This document shows, one piece after another, positions 8,255 through 16,236 of a stretch of DNA of 64,000 nucleotides. The stretch is taken from the NCBI RefSeq assembly GCF_016765615.1, contig NZ_JAESWA010000010.1:62001-126000 (forward strand). Reading direction: 5' to 3'. Each line of letters opens with the position of its first letter. Positions within the stretch are counted from its first letter, which is position 1. The translations under genes were made by a program, and so were the position numbers. The notes under the pieces are model-generated. The model was given only the letters and a program-made list of their open reading frames with translations. It had not been told where the DNA came from and did not search any database. This DNA comes from Clostridium paridis. Its GTDB lineage: Bacteria; Bacillota; Clostridia; Clostridiales; Clostridiaceae.

Positions 8255-9043
8255 ATGTCTTTATATTTTAAAGAGTCAGGGAATAAACAGGGGGAAATTA
8301 TTATTTTTATTCATGGTGGAGGAATAAGTGGTTGGATGTGGGAAAAGCAATTAGAGCATTTCAAGGACTATTATTGCATTGTTCCTGATTTGCCAGAGCA
8401 TGGAAAAACAATAAATAGTGGAGAAATATCTATAAAAAATAGTGCTAAGCTAATTGTTGAGCTTGTTGAAAAAATTGCTAAAGGTAAAAAAGTAAATGTT
8501 GTTGGACATTCTTTGGGGGCAAAAATTGTTATAGAATTATTAAATAGTAGACCAGAAATTATTGATCATGCAGTTATTGCTAGTGCATTATGCAGGCCGA
8601 TACCGTTTATGAAGCTTACACATAAACCTGTAATTTATAAACTTACAGTAGAAATGCTTAAAGTAAATTGGATATTGAATTTTCAAGTTAAACAATTTAA
8701 ATTTCCTCCGGATATTAATTCAGATTACCTAAAAAAAGATTTTCAAGATATGACTCCTGAGACGCTGTTTAGAATTTATGATGAAATATATAAACATTTG
8801 AATATTCCTAGGGAATTAGAAAATATATATGTTCCTACCTTGGTGGTTGCAGGCGGAAAGGAACCCAAAGCAATGAAGCAATCTGTCACTGATATAATAA
8901 ATATTCTTCCTAATGCTAAGGGTATAATTATAAAAAATGGATTACATACTTATCCTTGGGTTATGTTTGATAGTTTTAATGAGATTATAAGAGCCTGGTT
9001 AAACAATAGAAGTATTAAAAATGAGCAGTTTTTTGAATTATAA
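8255..9043 (+). CDS. alpha/beta hydrolase
   Basis: A 262-residue alpha/beta hydrolase-fold protein. It has the oxyanion-hole motif HGGGISG near residue 22, the nucleophile elbow GHSLGAK near residue 89, and a late His in NGLHTYPW near 240, which fits a Ser-Asp-His triad. The start at 8255 follows AAGGAGGG; the longer frame would run back through the operator. It is followed 34 bases later by a TetR gene, and the pair forms a self-regulated operon. Substrate class (ester or lactone) is unknown. Confidence 0.85.
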   Translation: MSLYFKESGNKQGEIIIFIHGGGISGWMWEKQLEHFKDYYCIVPDLPEHGKTINSGEISIKNSAKLIVELVEKIAKGKKVNVVGHSLGAKIVIELLNSRPEIIDHAVIASALCRPIPFMKLTHKPVIYKLTVEMLKVNWILNFQVKQFKFPPDINSDYLKKDFQDMTPETLFRIYDEIYKHLNIPRELENIYVPTLVVAGGKEPKAMKQSVTDIINILPNAKGIIIKNGLHTYPWVMFDSFNEIIRAWLNNRSIKNEQFFEL

Positions 9044-9077
9044 ATGAATGATATTATTATAACTTTGAGGTGATGGT

Positions 9078-9716
9078 TTGTATAAAAATTTTGATAAATT
9101 AAATGATGATAAAAAGAATAAAATAATACAAGCAGCCATAAGGGAATTTGCTGATAAAGGATATATGGCGGCTTCTACAAATAATATTGTTAAAGAGGCT
9201 GATATATCAAAAGGTGCATTATTCAATTACTTTGATAACAAGAAGAACTTGTATCTTTATGTTACAGATTATGCCATAGAATACTATTTAAATTATATGA
9301 TGGATAAAATAAAAATTAATAACCCTGATATTTTTCAGCGTATTTTAGAATGGCAAGAATTAAAAATTTCTATTTCTACAGAAAATCCAATTGTGTATAA
9401 ATTCTTTGCATCTGTATTTATAAATACACCAGAGGAATTAAAAAGTGATATTGATGAGCGTTATAAAAGATTAAAGGAGTATTCAGAAAAGTTAACCTTG
9501 AAAGATATAGATTTATCCTTATTTCGTGACGATATAGATAAACAAAAGGCACTTGAAATTATAGCTATGGCCCTTAACGGAATTTTAGAGAACTCTAACT
9601 TATTATATAAATCCTTAGATGATTATGGATATGATAACAGAAATCAATTTTATACTAAATTAAAGGAATACGTAGTAGTTTTAAGAAAGGTATTTTATAA
9701 GGAAGAATATAATTGA
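9078..9716 (+). CDS. TetR/AcrR family regulator
   Basis: A 212-residue TetR protein. The HTH spans about residues 10-50 with STNNIVKEADISKGALFNYF as the recognition region, followed by a helical ligand domain. It starts with TTG at 9078, seven bases after GAGG; the upstream ATG is out of frame. It is the second gene behind the alpha/beta hydrolase, with two TGACCA-type operators ahead of the operon. The hydrolase may remove the effector that the regulator senses; this is inference. Confidence 0.85.
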   Translation: MYKNFDKLNDDKKNKIIQAAIREFADKGYMAASTNNIVKEADISKGALFNYFDNKKNLYLYVTDYAIEYYLNYMMDKIKINNPDIFQRILEWQELKISISTENPIVYKFFASVFINTPEELKSDIDERYKRLKEYSEKLTLKDIDLSLFRDDIDKQKALEIIAMALNGILENSNLLYKSLDDYGYDNRNQFYTKLKEYVVVLRKVFYKEEYN

Positions 9717-9753
9717 ATAAACTCACTTTCTTGAAATTGTTAATAAAATATAT

Positions 9754-9830
9754 AGTCCCTCAGAGTGGTTTAAAGGAATTTTAGAAGAAAAAATCTTAAA
9801 AATTACCTTTAGTTTTTGTTCTGAGGGACT
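9754..9830. other. long inverted repeat between convergent genes
   Basis: AGTCCCTCAGA / TCTGAGGGACT (9754-9764 with 9820-9830) with a further TAAAGG / CCTTTA pair inside. It lies between the convergent TetR and XRE genes. It probably acts as a transcription end, but no T run follows it on either strand, so I do not call it a classical terminator. Confidence 0.5.
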
Positions 9831-9878
9831 TATCGGCGTGAAAAATTAATATAAAGTGAATAACTGTAAAAAAACTGC

Positions 9879-10703
9879 TTATATTTTTTGCTTAAGCTTT
9901 TCTGCTGTTGAAGGCGAGGCAGTATAAATCATTAGCTTCAGATCAGGGCAGTCAGGTATTTGCAAATTCACATGTTCAAACTCCAATTCGCCAATGAGAG
10001 GATCAATCCTTAACTTGCGGCAGTCGGTAACAGTTTTTACTTCATAGCGTGGCCACCATAATTTGAATAATTCACTTTCTTCTTTAAGCTTTTCAATCAT
10101 TTCATTTAATCTGGCATCTTGAGGGAACATAGCACAATCAGATCTAAATCTGGCAATCATTATTTTAATTCGTTCTTCCCATTCTGATTTATTTTCTTTT
10201 TCCTGTGAATCAGTTAAATATTGATGCAATATATTAGGTTTTGGACTAATATTGGCAGAATAAGAAGGAAATCCAAATATAAATTCTGCTCCACGATTCC
10301 ATAATAGTACATCCCAGTATTTATCCATAATATATGCAGGATGAGGTTCCAATGCAAAAATAGTTCTTTCTAACCCTGTACTAATTTTTGGCTGAGTTTT
10401 TATTTCATCCGCTTCATCTGATTTAGATAATAAAAAAAGGTATCGGCGTTCATCATCGGATAATCTTAACGCAGAAGCCAAACTTTCCAATACTTGACGG
10501 GAAGGATGCACATCTTTACCTTGCTCTATAGACGTGTACCAAGAAACACCCACATTGGCAAGCTGCGCTACTTCTTCGCGGCGAAGTCCTGGTGTACGGC
10601 GGCGCCCGTATGAGGGTAATCCAACCTGTTCAGGTGTAAGGCGCTCTCTGGTAGCTCTCAAAAATTCACCTAGGGATTGCTGTGATGTAATAATGTCTTT
10701 CAT
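9879..10703 (-). CDS. XRE-type regulator with MmyB-like ligand domain
   Basis: A 274-residue protein. The N-terminal HTH_XRE (about residues 8-75) contains RRRTPGLRREEVAQLANVGV followed by SWYTSIEQGK, the hallmark of the MmyB family. The C-terminal half (about 95-260) is the PAS-like MmyB ligand-binding domain with HPAYIMDKYWDVLLWN. The start at 10703 is placed by AAAGGAG. It is divergent from an NAD-dependent epimerase gene at 10922, and regulators of this family usually control an adjacent short-chain dehydrogenase. The inverted repeat at 10798-10824 is a candidate operator. Confidence 0.88.
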   Translation of the reverse strand: MKDIITSQQSLGEFLRATRERLTPEQVGLPSYGRRRTPGLRREEVAQLANVGVSWYTSIEQGKDVHPSRQVLESLASALRLSDDERRYLFLLSKSDEADEIKTQPKISTGLERTIFALEPHPAYIMDKYWDVLLWNRGAEFIFGFPSYSANISPKPNILHQYLTDSQEKENKSEWEERIKIMIARFRSDCAMFPQDARLNEMIEKLKEESELFKLWWPRYEVKTVTDCRKLRIDPLIGELEFEHVNLQIPDCPDLKLMIYTASPSTAEKLKQKI

Positions 10704-10797
10704 TTGTTTTTCTCCTTTCATTCGAAAAACTAGGTAATCCTCCGTTTCCCATGGAAAGATTATAGGTTAAAGTTCATTTAGTGCCTCAACATTCTCA

Positions 10798-10824
10798 TAT
10801 CCTACCACTCTCAATCGTAGGATA
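10798..10824. promoter_or_regulatory. candidate operator between XRE and SDR genes
   Basis: Inverted repeat TATCCTAC-N11-GTAGGATA in the divergent region. The position fits a binding site for the MmyB-type regulator; the assignment is inferred. Confidence 0.45.
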
Positions 10825-10921
10825 GCTACAATGTGGTTGAATAGTTTTAGTCCTGATATATTAGTAATATAGCATAAAATAACTGTTAGACGAAACTATC
10901 TAGATTGGAGTGAATTAATTT

Positions 10922-11776
10922 ATGAAAATATTTGTAACTGGAGCAACAGGCAAAGTTGGAAGCCGTTTAGTACCATATTTACTTAAGCACGGGCATTCTG
11001 TTCGTATTCTTGTAAGAAATGCTGAGAAGGCACTTGTATTGAAAGAGCAAGGAGCAGAAGTAGTTGAAGGTGATCTTTTAAATAATGATAATCTTACTGA
11101 AATCATACGAGGTGTTGATGCAGTGATTCATACAGCTGCTCAATTCCGAGGAGGTATTAGTGATAAGGTAGCTACAGCAGTAAATTTACATGCAACTATT
11201 ATACTAGCTAAAGCAGCTATAGAAGTAGGTGTTACAAGATTTGTATTTACAAGTACTGGTAATGTATATCGTGACATAAATGTAAATAGACCATGCAGAG
11301 AAGACGATATTCTTGTGCCATCTAAACTGATATATCCTAAAACAAAAATTGCTGCAGAAGAAGCTCTATTAAAATTGCATCGTGAACAAGGACTAGATAT
11401 TCGTATTATGAGATTAGCATTTGTTTATGGTGATGGTGATCCACATATTGAAGAAATTTTGCCGTACATGATTAACTGGAATCCGTTAAAGCAGCAATCG
11501 ATGATACATCATGAAGATGTAAGTCAAGCACTACTGCTTGCTGCAACCACCCCAGATGTTGGCGGTCGTATATATAACGTTGCAGATGACAAGCCTATTA
11601 CTATAGGCGAAATATATAAACTGCAAGGAGGACCAGAGCAAGTACCAACCGAAGATGGATGGCTTATGTCTAACATATGGGAATTGACAGCAGATTCAAC
11701 CCGTATTAAAAATGAGTTGAATTTTAAACCCAAATATCCTTCTGTATATGCTGCTAAAGATAGGGGAGCTTTATAG
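10922..11776 (+). CDS. NAD-dependent epimerase/dehydratase (extended SDR)
   Basis: A 284-residue extended short-chain dehydrogenase. It starts MKIFVTGATGKVGSRLVPYL with the TGxxGxxG nucleotide motif at residues 6-13. An Asp (EGDLLN) follows near residue 44, the FTSTGNVY serine region near 110 and a YPKTK catalytic Tyr/Lys pair near 138. It is shorter at the C-terminus than sugar epimerases of about 320 residues. Divergent from the MmyB-type regulator, which likely controls it. The substrate is unknown. Confidence 0.85.
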   Translation: MKIFVTGATGKVGSRLVPYLLKHGHSVRILVRNAEKALVLKEQGAEVVEGDLLNNDNLTEIIRGVDAVIHTAAQFRGGISDKVATAVNLHATIILAKAAIEVGVTRFVFTSTGNVYRDINVNRPCREDDILVPSKLIYPKTKIAAEEALLKLHREQGLDIRIMRLAFVYGDGDPHIEEILPYMINWNPLKQQSMIHHEDVSQALLLAATTPDVGGRIYNVADDKPITIGEIYKLQGGPEQVPTEDGWLMSNIWELTADSTRIKNELNFKPKYPSVYAAKDRGAL

Positions 11777-11885
11777 TAATAGTGCCAGCCGCATGATAAG
11801 AGAAATACACACAATTATTCCTGAATATGTGGATAAGATTAAATGTTGCTGTGGACAAATTTTTACTGAATTTGTAAGAAATACA

Positions 11886-11913
11886 TTGACAATGTAATTA
11901 AGAAGAGTATAAT
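11886..11913 (+). promoter_or_regulatory. sigma-A promoter of the T-box/metG unit
   Basis: TTGACA (11886-11891), 16-base spacer, TATAAT (11908-11913): consensus hexamers. Transcription would start near 11920, about 330 bases before metG, which is the length needed for a T-box leader. The decayed copy at 14208-14235 has TTAACG/TATAAT at the same spacing. Confidence 0.8.
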
Positions 11914-11919
11914 AACTAC

Positions 11920-12215
11920 AAATGCAATGAAGAGGAAAGTAACTTTAAGAATACTTATACAGAGAGTTTCCATTGGTGAGAGGAAGCAAAGGATATTAAA
12001 GTGAAAATGGCCTTGGAGCAGTGTACCGAGATTTTTATTATAAGAATTAAGGCTGCAACGGATTCACACGTTATAGTGATAGAGTATAATCATATGATAT
12101 ATATGACGTACTTGATGAGGTGCATATTGTAAGGTATGCATGAAATAGGATGGTAACACGAAGTTTAGCTCTCGTTCCTAAGATTAATTTCTTGGGACGG
12201 GAGCTTTTTTATATT
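11920..12215 (+). promoter_or_regulatory. T-box leader (methionine) of metG
   Basis: A T-box riboswitch senses uncharged tRNA and switches between terminator and antiterminator. Seen here: a stem I region with an AGAGAG-type box and GGTGAGAGG element (about 11955-11985); a likely ATG specifier at 12007-12009, matching a methionine enzyme; the T-box AGGATGGTAACACG at 12147-12160, whose TGGT would pair with the tRNA ACCA end; and a terminator stem from AGCTCTCGTTCC to GGGACGGGAGCT followed by six T (12167-12213). The T-box sequence departs from the usual GGTGGNACCGCG, but the architecture is complete. Confidence 0.85.
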
Positions 12216-12248
12216 TAAAATTTATTATAAAAGAGGAGGATTTAGAAA

Positions 12249-13880
12249 ATGAATATTTTTATTGGAGGAGCTTGGCCATATGCAAATGGTTCATTACATA
12301 TAGGCCATATAGCTGCATTATTACCAGGAGATGTTATAGCAAGATATTATAGGGTGAAGGGAGATAAAGTATTATATGTTTCAGGGAGTGATTGTCATGG
12401 GACACCTATTTCAATAAGAGCAAAAAGAGAAGGTGTATTACCAAAGGACATAGCAGATAAGTATCATGCGGAATTTAAAAGGTGTTTTGAGAGGTTAAAT
12501 TTTTCTTATGATTATTATGGTAGAACAGATGATGAATTTCATAAAAGAGAAGTACAAGAAGCTATAGTCTTGCTATACAATAAAGGATTAATTTACGAAA
12601 AGGAAGTAGAGCAAATTTACTGTCAGCATTGCAACCAATTTTTACCGGATAGATATGTTGAAGGAGTATGTCCCAAATGTCATTCAATTGCAAGAGGAGA
12701 TCAATGTGATAATTGTGGAGCTTTACTAGAGCCATTAGAACTTTCAGATAGAAAATGCAAGTTATGCAATAGTACACCAATAGTAAAGAATACAAAACAG
12801 GTATACTTCTCTTTATCTAAATTTCAAAATACTATTAAAGAAAATTTAGATAAAACTCAAAGTAATTGGAGAGTTAATGCAGTAAATAATACAGAAAGAT
12901 ACCTAAGTGAAGGGTTATGTGATAGGGCTATATCAAGAGACTTATCATTAGGAATAGATATACCTATACAAGGATTTAGAGATAAAAAGGTTTATGTATG
13001 GATAGATGCTGTATTAGGATATCTTACAATGAGCAAAAAGTGGGCATTTTCATCCCAAAAATCATATGAAGATTTTTGGGATGAAAATGCTACTTCATAT
13101 TATATACATGGTAAAGATAATATACCTTTTCATTCTATAATTTTACCGGCTTTAATAAATGGGATAGGATATAATAAGTTGCCTGATAGGATAATATCTA
13201 GTGAATATTTAACATTAGAGGGCAAGAAAATATCAACAAGTAATAACTGGGCCGTGTGGTTACCAGATATAATAGAACGTTACAACTCAGATGCGTTAAG
13301 ATACTTTTTCATAATAAATGCACCAGAAAAAAGAGATACTGATTTTTCTTGGAGGGAATTTGTGAATAGCAATAACGGTGAATTATTAGGGGCATATGGC
13401 AATTTAGTTAATAGAACTTTAGTTTTTGCTAAAAAATATTTTGACAGTAAAATTCCTAATGGTAAGGTATCTATTAATATAAAAGAAGAAATAGACAATT
13501 TATATGAGGTAATAGGAAATCTTATTGAGCAAGGAAATTTAAAAGTCGCACTTGAGAAAATCTTTGAATTTATAAGAAGTATAAATAAATATTTTGATGA
13601 AAATGCACCATGGATTACAGTAAAAGATAATTTTGAGGCTTGCAGTAATACAATATATAATTGCATTTATTCAATAGCAAATTTAGCAAACCTATTATCA
13701 CCTTTTTTACCTGAGTCTTCAGGAAAGATAAAAGCATGGCTAGCTATTAGCGGAAATAGATGGGAAAATATTGAGCCTAAGTATGGAGTTTCAATTGATG
13801 AAGTTACAATATTATTTGAAAGACTTGATAAGAAGATAATAGAAAAAGAGGAATATAGTTTGGTGAACAGCAGTAAGTAA
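12249..13880 (+). CDS. metG: methionyl-tRNA synthetase, short divergent form
   Basis: A 543-residue class I synthetase charging tRNA-Met. HIGH is at residues 17-20. Two zinc knuckles follow: C125/C128 with C141/C144, and C153/C156 with C170/C173. The KMSKS loop is KISTS (327-331). The anticodon-binding helical domain fills the rest; it stops there and lacks the C-terminal EMAPII-like tRNA-binding domain that makes the usual clostridial enzyme about 640 residues. GAGGAGG precedes the start and a Met T-box leader lies upstream. The lean, double-knuckle form resembles second (MetRS2-type) synthetases, some of which give resistance to MetRS inhibitors. Whether a housekeeping metG exists elsewhere cannot be seen here. 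Confidence 0.92.
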   Translation: MNIFIGGAWPYANGSLHIGHIAALLPGDVIARYYRVKGDKVLYVSGSDCHGTPISIRAKREGVLPKDIADKYHAEFKRCFERLNFSYDYYGRTDDEFHKREVQEAIVLLYNKGLIYEKEVEQIYCQHCNQFLPDRYVEGVCPKCHSIARGDQCDNCGALLEPLELSDRKCKLCNSTPIVKNTKQVYFSLSKFQNTIKENLDKTQSNWRVNAVNNTERYLSEGLCDRAISRDLSLGIDIPIQGFRDKKVYVWIDAVLGYLTMSKKWAFSSQKSYEDFWDENATSYYIHGKDNIPFHSIILPALINGIGYNKLPDRIISSEYLTLEGKKISTSNNWAVWLPDIIERYNSDALRYFFIINAPEKRDTDFSWREFVNSNNGELLGAYGNLVNRTLVFAKKYFDSKIPNGKVSINIKEEIDNLYEVIGNLIEQGNLKVALEKIFEFIRSINKYFDENAPWITVKDNFEACSNTIYNCIYSIANLANLLSPFLPESSGKIKAWLAISGNRWENIEPKYGVSIDEVTILFERLDKKIIEKEEYSLVNSSK

Positions 13881-13894
13881 ATATATATTTCCTA

Positions 13895-13923
13895 TATGGT
13901 ATAATATTGGTTATATGGGTAAA
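13895..13923 (+). repeat. 29-bp repeat shared with the flagellin upstream region, copy 1
   Basis: The segment beginning TATGGTATAATATTG and ending TTATATGGGTAAA recurs at 22077-22105 with one mismatch. Here it lies just downstream of metG; the other copy lies about 75 bp upstream of flagellin. The rest of 13924-14207 holds only a degenerate core of the hairpin repeat (14151-14173). Confidence 0.6.
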
Positions 13924-14150
13924 TGAGGTTTTGGTATACCTATTAGTATAGATATAGGATATTTCAGCTTAACTAAGGATACTTTCGATATTAATGTTTA
14001 TAAGAGTATTAATATATAATTTTGTTGAAAAAGTCAGTAAACTGGGCTTGAATATAAATTGGCGCTAAATAAAAAAAGAGCAACTATAAATGTTAGTAGT
14101 ACTAGTAAAAATAATTCTGCTTGATGTAGTAACATTAAAGCATTGTTACT

Positions 14151-14173
14151 GATATGGAGAACCGCATCATAAA
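14151..14173 (+). repeat. degenerate core of the dispersed hairpin repeat
   Basis: Reads GATATGGAGAACCGCATCAT then AAA, matching the apical part of the repeats at 991-1066 and 6142-6217. Flanking stems are not conserved. Confidence 0.4.
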
Positions 14174-14207
14174 AAAATGGATATTTTTGCTAAATTTATA
14201 AAATGAA

Positions 14208-14353
14208 TTAACGATGTAATTAAGAATAGTATAATCATATCATATATGAAGTACTTGATTAGGCGCATATTGTAAGGTATGCATGAAATAGGATGGTAGC
14301 ATGGAGTTTAGCTCTCGTTCCTAAGATTAATTTCTTAGGACGGGAGTTTTTTT
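14208..14353 (+). pseudogene. decayed duplicate T-box leader lacking stem I
   Basis: This is a second copy of the metG leader. The promoter survives as TTAACG-N16-TATAAT (14208-14235), then the sequence jumps directly to the stretch that in the intact leader starts near 12090. The T-box (AGGATGGTAGCATG, 14290-14303) and terminator stem with a T run (14311-14353) remain. The whole stem I/specifier part is deleted, so it cannot read tRNA and would act as a plain terminator. Confidence 0.75.
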
Positions 14354-14421
14354 GTCCTAATTAAAACCACTTGCTATGCAAGTGTGTTCGGAAAAGCTTT
14401 AGCGGTGAGAAGGCAAAAAAA

Positions 14422-14478
14422 CCTCCTTTTGTTAAAATAGAATTAAGGTTCGCAGCCAAATTCAAAAACAAAAGGAGG
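14422..14478 (+). promoter_or_regulatory. RBS-sequestering hairpin of tnpA
   Basis: CCTCCTTTTGTT (14422-14433) is exactly complementary to AACAAAAGGAGG (14467-14478), and the latter contains the tnpA Shine-Dalgarno. In the mRNA this would mask the RBS and limit transposase translation, as known for IS200. Confidence 0.75.
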
Positions 14479-14485
14479 CATCCAA

Positions 14486-14941
14486 ATGGATAATAACAGT
14501 TTAGCACACACCAAATGGAAGTGTAAATATCATATAGTCTTCGCACCGAAGTATAGAAGAAAAGAGATTTATGGGGAAATGAAGACTGAAATAGGAAAAA
14601 TATTAAGGCAGTTGTGTGATTGGAAAGGTGTAAGAATAATTGAAGCGCATGCATGTATAGATCACATACATATGTTGGTAGAAATTCCACCTAAAATGAG
14701 TGTATCTGGTTTTGTTGGATTTTTAAAAGGAAAAAGTAGCTTGATGATTTTTGAAAGATATTCAAACCTAAGATATAAGTATGGAAATAGGCATTTTTGG
14801 TGCAGGGTTTTTTATGTTGATACAGTAGGAAAAAATAAAAAGGCAATAGAAGAATATATACGGAATCAAGAAAGAGAAGATATGTTAGCAGATCAAATTA
14901 GTATGAAAGAATATATGGACCCTTTTAAGGGTAGCAAGTAA
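14486..14941 (+). CDS. tnpA: IS200/IS605-family transposase TnpA (Y1 type)
   Basis: A 151-residue Y1 single-strand transposase, the usual family length. Seen motifs: KCKYHIVFAPKYRRK at the start, the HUH metal site as HIHML near residue 58, and a catalytic Tyr in the final helix region (IEEYIRNQE near 130). The frame is intact, so the element may still be active. Translation is probably restrained by the upstream hairpin. It sits inside the duplicated T-box/metG unit. Confidence 0.93.
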   Translation: MDNNSLAHTKWKCKYHIVFAPKYRRKEIYGEMKTEIGKILRQLCDWKGVRIIEAHACIDHIHMLVEIPPKMSVSGFVGFLKGKSSLMIFERYSNLRYKYGNRHFWCRVFYVDTVGKNKKAIEEYIRNQEREDMLADQISMKEYMDPFKGSK

Positions 14942-15087
14942 AGCAATATGCGGCTGCGAATCTTTTACAGGTGCCTTAAGGCACAACGCAAGTAATATGC
15001 CCTTATAGGGCTAAGGCAAAACCACCAGCTAAGCTGGTGGATTTTTATTATATTTAAATTTTATTAGTAATGAGGAGGATTTAGAAA

Positions 15088-15967
15088 ATGAATATTTTTA
15101 TTGGAGGTGCTTGGCTATATGCTAATGGTTCATTGCATATTGGTCATATAGCTACTTACTACCAGAAGATGTATTGGCAAGATATTATAGGGTGAAGGGA
15201 AATAATGTACTATATGTCTAAGGGAGTGATTGTTATGGGACTATCAATAAGAGCAAAGAGAGAAGGAGTATCACCAAAGGATATAGCAGATAAATATCAT
15301 GCAGAATTTAAAAAGTGTTTTGAAAGGTTAAATTTTTCTTATAATTATTATGGTAGAACAGATGATGAATTTCATAAGAGAGAAGTGCAAGAAGCTATAG
15401 TCTTACTATACAATAAAAAGTTAATTTATGAAAAGGAAGGAGAGCAAATATATTGTTAATGTTGTAACTAATTTTTGCCTAATAGGTGTGTTGAAGGAGT
15501 GTGTCCAAAATGTAATTCAATTGCAAGAGGAGACCAATGTGACAATTGTGGAACTTTACTAGAGCCATTAGAACCTTCAGAAAGAAAGTGTAAGTTATGC
15601 AATAGTACACCAATAGTAAAGTATACAAAACAGTTATACTTCTTTTTATCTAAATCCCAAAACACAATTAAAGAGAGCCTAAGCAAAACTCAAAGTAATT
15701 GGAGAGTTAATGCAGTAAATAATACAGAAAGATACGTAAATGAAGGTTTATATGTGGATAGATGCTGTGTCAGGATATCTTACAATGAGCAAAAATAGGC
15801 ATTATAAAATAAAAAATCATATGAAGAGCTTTGGGATGAAAAGACTATTTCATATTATATACATGGTAAGGATAATATACATTTCTATTCTATAATTTTA
15901 CCGGCTTTAATAAGCGGGATAGGATATAATAGAACGTTACAATTCAGATGCGTTAAGAGACTTTTTT
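15088..15967 (+). pseudogene. decayed second copy of metG
   Basis: Begins with the same GAGGAGGATTTAGAAAATG start as the intact metG and reads [20 protein letters not shown] before frameshifting. Fragments in other frames cover the SIRAKREGVSPKDIADKYHAE region (from about 15241), the zinc-knuckle region (about 15475-15760) and the YIHGKDN region near 15850. A deletion then joins GIGYN to the segment before the IERYNS part. Stops, small indels and at least two large deletions make it non-functional. Nucleotide identity to metG is still high, so the duplication is not ancient. Confidence 0.9.
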
Positions 15968-16236
15968 TTTATGTATTAAGATTAGTGTAAATTAGACGAT
16001 AATATAAATTGATGTTAAAGTTTGCTAGTATAAATGGATTGTAGTGAAAAAAACAATGTTAAAATAGATTAAGTTGTTTTATAGACAAATATATACAAAT
16101 TTAAGAAACTGGCATACACCACTATTTGAAATAGTATTATAGGTTTAGGATAGGCTTGGATTATTATAAGAAATATTGCATGTAGAACCAATGTGTGTGT
16201 AGAAGAAAAATTTGAATTCTATGAGGTGTGATTTAA
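15968..16236. other. leader region of the fkbH-like operon
   Basis: No gene is visible. The first part (about 15980-16010, ATATAAATTGATGTTAAAG) resembles sequence downstream of the intact metG near 14050, so the duplication seems to have included some 3' flank. The operon promoter must lie here, but no consensus hexamer pair stands out. Confidence 0.4.

Larger units (their letters stand above)
14354..15047 (+). mobile_element. IS200/IS605-family insertion sequence
   Basis: A single-ORF IS200-type element. The left end carries a subterminal hairpin CACTTGC-TAT-GCAAGTG (14368-14384) and the right end carries CCACCAGC-TAA-GCTGGTGG (15022-15040), as expected for ends recognised as single-strand hairpins. 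There are no inverted terminal repeats. By comparison with the intact leader, it sits between the T run of the duplicate T-box terminator and the TATATTTAAA ahead of the metG copy. Exact ends are uncertain by several bases. No tnpB is present. Confidence 0.8.

Noticed and set aside
9754-9830. Long inverted repeat as an intrinsic terminator
   Set aside because: The stem is good but no T run follows on either strand; listed only as an inverted repeat.
14361-14690. 109-codon minus-strand ORF over the IS200 element
   Set aside because: It is antisense to tnpA and its left-end hairpins; the IS200 family has no gene there.
15205-15798. Two separate ORFs that look like small metG-like genes
   Set aside because: Both are fragments of one decayed metG copy; in-frame stops and deletions relative to 12249-13880 show they are not independent genes.
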